From Geomonas propionica (lineage in GTDB: Bacteria > Desulfobacterota > Desulfuromonadia > Geobacterales > Geobacteraceae), in contig NZ_JAEMHK010000007.1 of NCBI RefSeq assembly GCF_016458235.1, positions 1-64,000 of the forward strand: DNA of 64,000 nucleotides, read 5' to 3'. Shown piece by piece: positions 58,785 to 64,000 of the stretch. The position numbers and the translations under genes were made by a program. The stretch's first letter is position 1. Every line of letters starts with the position of its first letter. The notes under the pieces are model-generated. The model saw only the letters and a program-made list of their open reading frames with translations. It was not told where the DNA came from and did no database searches.

Positions 58785-59402
58785 CTACCCCTGGTTGACC
58801 AGGAGCGCGAGGCTTAGCCGGTTACCGGCGGGGAGTTTGCCGTAGATGGAGGTGAGGTGGGCCTTCACGGTGCGCTCCACGATCCCCATGTCGGCGGCGA
58901 TCTCGAGGTTGGTCCTTCCCGCCGCCACCATCTCGGCCACCCTGCGCTCGGTCGGCGTAAGGGGCCCCATAAGCTTTTCGCAATCCCTCGCCTTACCTGC
59001 GCCGTTGTGCGCGGCTTCCAGGATCAACTGTTGGATCACCTGCTGTCCCAGCCACACCCCCCCGCCAGTTATCACCCGTAGCGCTTCCAGGAGGTTCTCC
59101 CGGGCGATGTAGCTGTTGGCGTAGCCCACGATGCCCACCTTCAGGAAGGAGAGACCCTCCTCGGAGTCGGGACGGTCCGAGAGGAGGAAAAGCCGGGCAT
59201 GGGGGGCCGCGGCGCGCAGCTCGGCGCAGGCGGTCGCGTCCACCAACTCGCGATGCAAAAGCACCAGCTCGACCTCACCCTGAGAGGCAACTTGCTTCAG
59301 CTCGCCGAGGGTGCGGCATTGCCGCGCCTGGTTTCCTTCCGCGACCAGCCCCTGCCACCGCTTGGACAGGGACTCGTTTGCACTTGCCAGCAGCATCAGC
59401 AT
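58785..59402 (-). CDS. LuxR-type regulator with degenerate receiver
   Basis: A 205-residue protein: an N-terminal receiver-like domain without the usual phospho-acceptor (the strand reads LVLLHRELVDAT where Asp is expected) and a C-terminal LuxR/NarL helix-turn-helix (LTPTERRVAEMVAAGRTNLEIAADMGIVERTVKAHLTSIYGKL). It therefore probably does not depend on phosphorylation. It begins 4 bases after the secretion adaptor gene, so it belongs to that operon and likely controls it or the exported substrate. ATG 59402 has weak upstream sites, consistent with coupling. Confidence 0.85.
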   Translation of the reverse strand: MLMLLASANESLSKRWQGLVAEGNQARQCRTLGELKQVASQGEVELVLLHRELVDATACAELRAAAPHARLFLLSDRPDSEEGLSFLKVGIVGYANSYIARENLLEALRVITGGGVWLGQQVIQQLILEAAHNGAGKARDCEKLMGPLTPTERRVAEMVAAGRTNLEIAADMGIVERTVKAHLTSIYGKLPAGNRLSLALLVNQG

Positions 59403-59406
59403 GTAA

Positions 59407-60765
59407 TCACCTCTCGCGCAACGCCGAGTACTTCGCCTTCAGGATGGGTTTCAAGAGGTAGGAGAGTATGGTCCGCTTGCCGGCCAGGATGTCCACCGTC
59501 GCCACCATGCCGGGGATGATGGGGAGCGGCTTATCCTTGGTGCCGAGGTAGTTGCGGTCGGTCCTGAGCGTCACCGTGTAGTAGCTCTCCTTGTTCTTCT
59601 CGTCGGTGATGCTGTCGGCGCCGATCTGCTCCAGGCGCGCCTCCAGTCCGCCGTAGATGGTGTAATCGTAGGCGCTGAACTTCACCGTGGCCTTCTGGTT
59701 CGGCTTTAAAAAGGCGATGTCGGCCGGCTTGATCTTGGTCTCGATGAGCAGGGTCCCCTCGGTGGGGACGATCTCGACGATGTTCATGCCGGGCTGGATG
59801 ACGCCGCCGATGGTGTTGACCAGGATCCGGTTCACGGTTCCGTTCACCGGGGAGCGCACCAGGGTGCGGTCCAGCCGGTCCTTGAGCGCCAGCGACGAGG
59901 CCGTTTCTTCGCCGACCTTGGCGACGGTGTCGTTGTACTCGACCTTGGCCTTGTTGGAGAAGTTGAGCCGCAGCTCCTTCATGGCGGCGTAGCTTTCGTC
60001 GATCTTGGCCTGGGTGCGCGGGATAGACTGCTTGATGGTTTCGATTTCCCCCTTCATCTCGCTTGCCTTGCGCTCAAGCTGCAACAGTTCCATATCGGAG
60101 ACGGCACCCTTGGCCACCAGGGGCTTGGTGATGTTGATCTCTTTCTGGTACAGGGTGTAGGTCTGGTTCAGCTCGCGCAGCCGAGTGTTCAGCTCCCTGA
60201 GCTCGCTCTGGCGCTGTTCGACCTGGGACTGCTTCACCTCGAGGGAGTGCTTCAGCTCGGAGCGGCGCGACTCGAACAGGGCGCGCTCGCTGGAGGCGAC
60301 GCTGGCCGGGACGTCGCTGGGCATGGAGAAGCTGCCGCTGCCGGCGGCCTCGGCGCGCAGGCGGGCCGCCTTGGCCTTGTCGGCGCCGGATTTCGCCTGG
60401 CTCTGCTCCAAGGAGGAGACGAAGCGGGTCTCGTCGATCTTCAACAGGAGCTGTCCCTTCTTGACCGTGTCGCCCACCTTCACGTGCAGTTCGGAGAGGA
60501 TCCCCCCCTCGAGGTTCTGGATCACCTGGACCTGGCTGGCGGGAATCACCTTCCCCTCGCCCCTGGTGGTCTGCTCCACCTCGGACACCGCCGCCCACCC
60601 GATGAAGATGACGAAGAGCGCCAGCGTGGCCCAGAGGATGGCCCGCCCGCCGCGCGGGGTCTGCACCAGGATCGAGGTCCTGATGTCGGTGACGTAGTCG
60701 ACGTCGTCCTCGGGCATCCTGCGAAATACCCCATTTACCTTTTTTTGGGCTGTTTTTATCTCCAC
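59407..60765 (-). CDS. Type I secretion membrane-fusion (HlyD) adaptor
   Basis: A 452-residue HlyD-family adaptor linking the inner-membrane ABC transporter to an outer-membrane channel. TM at about 40-60, barrel-sandwich strand EGKVIPASQVQVIQNLEGGILSELHVKVGDTVKKGQ, two long helices (about 110-320), and the closing PVNGTVNRILVNTIGGVIQPGMNIVEIVP and beta-barrel YTVTLRTDRNYLG. LapC-like in layout. It lies 13 bases after the ABC gene. Confidence 0.92.
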   Translation of the reverse strand: MEIKTAQKKVNGVFRRMPEDDVDYVTDIRTSILVQTPRGGRAILWATLALFVIFIGWAAVSEVEQTTRGEGKVIPASQVQVIQNLEGGILSELHVKVGDTVKKGQLLLKIDETRFVSSLEQSQAKSGADKAKAARLRAEAAGSGSFSMPSDVPASVASSERALFESRRSELKHSLEVKQSQVEQRQSELRELNTRLRELNQTYTLYQKEINITKPLVAKGAVSDMELLQLERKASEMKGEIETIKQSIPRTQAKIDESYAAMKELRLNFSNKAKVEYNDTVAKVGEETASSLALKDRLDRTLVRSPVNGTVNRILVNTIGGVIQPGMNIVEIVPTEGTLLIETKIKPADIAFLKPNQKATVKFSAYDYTIYGGLEARLEQIGADSITDEKNKESYYTVTLRTDRNYLGTKDKPLPIIPGMVATVDILAGKRTILSYLLKPILKAKYSALRER

Positions 60766-60778
60766 TTCGTATTCTCCG

Positions 60779-62953
60779 CTAGATGTTCAGGTGGCCGCGC
60801 TGGAGCGCTTCGAGGACAGTCGCCTTGGGTCCGTCGGCGATCACGGTGCCGTTGTCGATGACGATGATGCGGTCCACAAGCTCCAGGAGCGAGGCACGGT
60901 GCGTGATCAGGACCATGGTCTTTTCCCGGGCGCTTTCCGCCAGGTGGTTCTTGAGCCGTATCTCGGCGCGGCTGTCCATGTTGCTGGTCGGCTCGTCGAA
61001 GACGAGGACCGGCGGGTCCAAAAGGAGCGCCCGCGCGATGGCCACGCACTGGCGCTGCCCGCCGGAAAGGCCGCGGCCGAACTCGCCCACCTCCATGTCG
61101 AAGCCCATGGGGTGCTTCTTGACGAACTCGCCGACGCCGGCCAGGTCCGCCGCGCGCATGATGGCGTGGTCGTCGATGTCGGCCGCCCCGAGGGTCAGGT
61201 TCTCGCGCACGGTCCCCTTGAAGAGCGAGATGTCCTGGGGGACGTAACCCACGTAGTGCCTGAGTTCCGCCGGGTCGATCTGCCGCAGATCGGTATCGTC
61301 CATGGTGACCATGCCGCTGGCCGGCTCGAAGAGCCCCAAAAGGAGCTTGCCCAGCGTGGTCTTCCCGGAACCGATGGGGCCGATGACGCCGACCTTCTCG
61401 CCCGGGGCGATCTGCAGGGAGATGTTGTTGAGAGTGTTCACGGTCTGGCCCGGGTAGGCGAAGACGAGCCCCTTCACCCCGATCCCCCCCTTGAAGCGGG
61501 GGCGGTGCAGGAAGGTCTTGCCGGCCGGACGCTCCACCGGGAGCTTCATGATGTCGTCGAGGGCGCGGTAGGCCTCCTTGGCGCGATGGTAGCGGGTGGC
61601 GAGGTTGGCCACCTGGGCCACCGGCCCAACCACCTGCCGGGACAGGATTACCAGCGCCACCAGCCCGCCCTGGGTCAGTTCGCGCATGGCGATGGCGTAC
61701 ACCCCGGCAATCACCAGGGCGACCACGGCCAGGTTCTGCACCAGGAAGGCGACATGGTTCACCGAGGAGGAGATGAAGCGGGAGCGGGCGCTCCAGGTGG
61801 AGATGTAGCTGACCGCGTCCTCCCAGCTTCTCTGCACGTGGCTTTCCGCCCCCAGCATCTTAACCGTCTCCAGCCCGGCGAGACCCTCGACCAGGATGGC
61901 GTTTTTCTGGCTCGACGCGGCGAAGGTATTCTCCACCGCCCGGCGCAGCGGCGCCTGGATGCAGGCGGAGTAGATGAGCATGAGTGCGATGCTGACCAGG
62001 AAGATGGTGAGTATGGCGCCGCCGCCGATGTACCAGATCACGATGAGCCCAAGGATCACGAAGGGGAGGTCGATGACGGCGGTGATGGAGAAGGAGGTGA
62101 TGAAGTCGAGGATGGTCTCGAACTCCCTCAAGTTGTTGGAGAACGAGCCGATCGACTGTGGGCGCGCCTCCAGGCGCAGGTTCAGGACCCGCTGCAAGAG
62201 CAGCGAGGAGATCTTCAGGTTGGCCTTCTTGCCCGCCTCGTCCACGAAGTAGCCGCGCAGCCCCTGCATCAATATCGAGAAGAAGTAGACCACGGTGACG
62301 CCGATGGAGAGGACCCAGAGAGTCTCGTAGGCGCTGTTGGGGATGACCCGGTCGTACACGTTCAAGATGTAGAAGGTGCTGACCAGTGCGAAGACGTTGA
62401 TCAGGAAGGAGGCGATCAGTACGTCGCGGTAGATGCGCCAGGAGGAGGTGATGGCCCCCCAGAACCAGTTCCCTTTCCCTTCCTCGCGGGTGACGCTGGT
62501 CGACTTGCCGATGCGGTAGCGGGGGCGCACGAAGATGGCGAAGCCGGTATAGAGCTTCTCCAATTCGGCGCGGGTCACCGTCTTCTCGCCGGTCCCCGCC
62601 TCGGGGAGCAGGATCCTGAAGCTGTCTTTTTCCGGGATCCGCTCCACCACCGCGCAGGCCTCGCGGTTGTGCAAAAGCAGGATGGCGGGGAGCTGCAGCT
62701 TGGAAATCCGCTCCAGGGGGCGTTTTACCAGCCGGGAGGAGAGCCCGGCCCGCTCGGCGCAGCGGGGGAAAAGCTCCACCGTGACCCGGTTCTGCACCAG
62801 GGGCAGCCCCGCGGTGAGCCCGGTGCGCGACGCCGGCAGCCCGTGCAGCTTGGCCACCAGGAGCAGCGAGTCGAGAAGGGGGTCGTCGTGGCGGTCGCTA
62901 TCCTCGCCCACGTTCCACTGTGTTTCCAACTTTCGGTTTTCAGTCTCTGGCAC
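60779..62953 (-). CDS. Type I secretion ABC transporter (LapB-like)
   Basis: A 724-residue permease-ATPase: an N-terminal C39-like domain without the peptidase cysteine (about 20-140, SLLLVAKLHGLPASR...), six TM segments at about 165-440, then ATPase with Walker A GPIGSGKTTLGK, signature LSGGQRQCVAIARAL and Walker B VLVFDEPTSNMD. Transporters with such degenerate C39 domains export large RTX adhesins. GTG start 62953 after AGAGGA. First gene of a three-gene operon with the adaptor and LuxR-type regulator; divergent from 63121. Confidence 0.92.
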   Translation of the reverse strand: MPETENRKLETQWNVGEDSDRHDDPLLDSLLLVAKLHGLPASRTGLTAGLPLVQNRVTVELFPRCAERAGLSSRLVKRPLERISKLQLPAILLLHNREACAVVERIPEKDSFRILLPEAGTGEKTVTRAELEKLYTGFAIFVRPRYRIGKSTSVTREEGKGNWFWGAITSSWRIYRDVLIASFLINVFALVSTFYILNVYDRVIPNSAYETLWVLSIGVTVVYFFSILMQGLRGYFVDEAGKKANLKISSLLLQRVLNLRLEARPQSIGSFSNNLREFETILDFITSFSITAVIDLPFVILGLIVIWYIGGGAILTIFLVSIALMLIYSACIQAPLRRAVENTFAASSQKNAILVEGLAGLETVKMLGAESHVQRSWEDAVSYISTWSARSRFISSSVNHVAFLVQNLAVVALVIAGVYAIAMRELTQGGLVALVILSRQVVGPVAQVANLATRYHRAKEAYRALDDIMKLPVERPAGKTFLHRPRFKGGIGVKGLVFAYPGQTVNTLNNISLQIAPGEKVGVIGPIGSGKTTLGKLLLGLFEPASGMVTMDDTDLRQIDPAELRHYVGYVPQDISLFKGTVRENLTLGAADIDDHAIMRAADLAGVGEFVKKHPMGFDMEVGEFGRGLSGGQRQCVAIARALLLDPPVLVFDEPTSNMDSRAEIRLKNHLAESAREKTMVLITHRASLLELVDRIIVIDNGTVIADGPKATVLEALQRGHLNI

Positions 62954-63120
62954 GTCCGATCCTCTTAGCTGTAAGGGGGCCCGCTCAAATGAAGGTGAAA
63001 TATTCTAGCATAATACTTTTCACATTGGTAAACGTTTTGCGTTATACTTGCGGCTGTTGTCCTGTGTCAGTACCACTGTCTGAATGACTGTCATCGAGCC
63101 GGTAAGAGAAAGGATACGCC

Positions 63121-63441
63121 ATGTTTTATGTAGAAAGAGACGGCGAGGGCAAGATCGTCGCCCTGCACAAAAGCCCCGCCGCGTCGGCCACCGAACAAAA
63201 ACCCCCGATGGACGAGGAGGTGCTCGCCTTTTTGAACGAGGCGGGGGCCTGGGGAGAGGCGCTCGCCTTCTCCGACGCGGCCACCGTGCGCGTCATCGAG
63301 GACCTGGTCGACCTCCTGGTCCGCAAGAACCTGATCAACTTCACCGAACTCCCCGAACAGGCGCAGCAGAGGATCAAGGCGCGCCAGAGCCTGCGCGAGA
63401 AGATCTCCTCCACCGACCTCCTGGTGCACGACATCATCTGA
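63121..63441 (+). CDS. Small conserved protein (often mislabelled tryptophan synthase beta-like)
   Basis: A 106-residue soluble protein, MFYVERDGEGKIVALHKSP...FLNEAG, then VRVIEDLVDLLVRKNLINFTELPEQAQQRIKARQSLREK. This pattern belongs to a small family often annotated as tryptophan synthase beta-like; it has no such enzyme domain. AGAAAGGAT precedes ATG 63121. It is divergent from the type I secretion gene and convergent with the EAL gene (8-base overlap). Confidence 0.8.
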   Translation: MFYVERDGEGKIVALHKSPAASATEQKPPMDEEVLAFLNEAGAWGEALAFSDAATVRVIEDLVDLLVRKNLINFTELPEQAQQRIKARQSLREKISSTDLLVHDII

Positions 63442-64000
63442 CGGTAGGGTAGGAGGAGAGCGGCTGGGGCCTGCCGAAGAAGTATCCCTGCATGGCGTCC
63501 AGGTTGAGCTCCTTCAGGATCGCCGCCTGGGCCTCGCTTTCCACCCCTTCGGCCACCACCTTGATGTCGATGCTGTGCGCCACGCTGCACAGCGAGGCGA
63601 CGTAGAACCTGCTGTCGTTCTCCCCGCCGGAGAGCTCCCCGGTGTAGGCCCGGTCGATCTTCACGTACTCCGGGTGCAGGGACTGCAGGTAGCCAAGCTT
63701 CGAGAAACTGCGGCCGTAGTGGTCGAGACCGATGCCGTGGCCGCAGGCCCTGATCGCGGCGGCGAACTCCCGGATGCTGTCCAGGTGCTGCACCGCGGCG
63801 AACTCGGAGAACTCGAAGTTCACGTGGGGCGCACCGGCAGGAAGCGCCTTTAAAAAGGCGTAGAGCCAGCTGCGGAAGGCGTCGTCCTCGAGCGAGGTGG
63901 GGGAAAGGTTGATGGCGACCCGCTCCACCCCGAGGCGGCGGTAGTCGACCTTCAACGCCTCCTCGATCACCATCCGGTCGATGGCGGAAACGAGCTTCAG
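63434..64000 (-). CDS. EAL-domain protein with degenerate site (C-terminal part; runs off the window)
   Basis: The last 189 residues or so of a longer protein; the frame is open to the window edge. The text NFEFSEFAAVQ, GIGLDHYGRSFSKLGYLQSLHPEYVKIDRAYTG and VAEGVESEAQAAILKEL are an EAL fold, but the DDFG metal motif is replaced by DHYG, so phosphodiesterase activity is doubtful. Near a LapBC-like secretion pair, this suggests a LapD-type c-di-GMP receptor. The N-terminal part should lie right of the window. Confidence 0.82.
   Translation of the reverse strand: MKLVSAIDRMVIEEALKVDYRRLGVERVAINLSPTSLEDDAFRSWLYAFLKALPAGAPHVNFEFSEFAAVQHLDSIREFAAAIRACGHGIGLDHYGRSFSKLGYLQSLHPEYVKIDRAYTGELSGGENDSRFYVASLCSVAHSIDIKVVAEGVESEAQAAILKELNLDAMQGYFFGRPQPLSSYPTVR

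Noticed and set aside
60791-62968. 725-codon plus-strand frame over the type I secretion ABC gene
   Set aside because: Shadow of the LapB-like gene, no recognisable motifs.
1-64000. CRISPR arrays
   Set aside because: No regularly spaced direct repeats with unique spacers were seen; repeats present are palindromic intergenic elements.

Overview
The window reads as a piece of chromosome from a Geobacter-type bacterium (Geobacterales: Geobacter, Geomonas, Citrifermentans or a close relative). The signs are high GC with very GC-rich third codon positions, an adenosylcobalamin ribonucleotide reductase, several NtrC-type regulators each followed by a -24/-12 (sigma-54) promoter, HEAT-repeat chemotaxis genes, a Lap-type secretion locus, and a GEMM-I riboswitch almost identical to the 3',3'-cGAMP aptamers known from Geobacter. 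This placement is inferred from gene content; no database search was possible.

Layout. 1-6.5 kb: mixed housekeeping and accessory genes (membrane protein, two small lipoproteins, DUF2461 protein, GDSL esterase, enoyl-CoA hydratase, methyltransferase, HepT/MntA toxin-antitoxin pair). 6.6-12.9 kb: nrdJ behind paired NrdR boxes, a GAF-GGDEF diguanylate cyclase, a secreted beta-helix protein carrying an in-frame repeat, then rph-rdgB. 13.1-13.6 kb: a four-tRNA cluster (Pro, Arg, His, Leu). 13.5-19.75 kb: a lower-GC genomic island bounded by two copies of the 3' half of the tRNA-Leu gene. It carries an AlpA-like regulator, a small serine recombinase, an XRE-ImmA/IrrE metalloprotease beside an unrecognised protein, a two-gene nucleotidyltransferase module behind palindromic operators, and a PPP-type phosphatase. 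20.5-22.5 kb: alkylation repair (Ada-AlkA fusion and Ogt). 22.6-23.6 kb: an MshEN-receiver protein controlled by the cGAMP-type riboswitch.

24.5-58 kb is dominated by signal transduction. It holds three similar regulatory circuits. Circuit 1 is a dCache-PAS histidine kinase, an NtrC-type regulator, TTCTTGC sites and a sigma-54 promoter, driving a chemosensory operon (two CheY-like proteins, CheA, CheW, MCP, CheR, HEAT-repeat protein, second CheR, CheB). Circuit 2 is an NtrC-type regulator, TGTCCC/GGGACA sites and a sigma-54 promoter, driving an MCP and a hybrid kinase. Circuit 3 is a kinase with a periplasmic amino-acid-binding domain, an NtrC-type regulator, GTTATACCC sites and a sigma-54 promoter, driving a polar amino-acid ABC transporter. 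Between them lie YceI/MarR, an NfeD-type membrane protease and small unknowns.

58.1-64 kb: a CAP-domain protein, a LuxR-type regulator with a degenerate receiver, and a type I secretion ABC transporter/adaptor pair. At the right edge is the end of an EAL protein with a degenerate EAL motif, resembling the LapD end of a c-di-GMP-controlled adhesin system. Many intergenic regions carry short palindromic or inverted repeats that recur within the window. No CRISPR array, rRNA operon or complete insertion sequence was seen.
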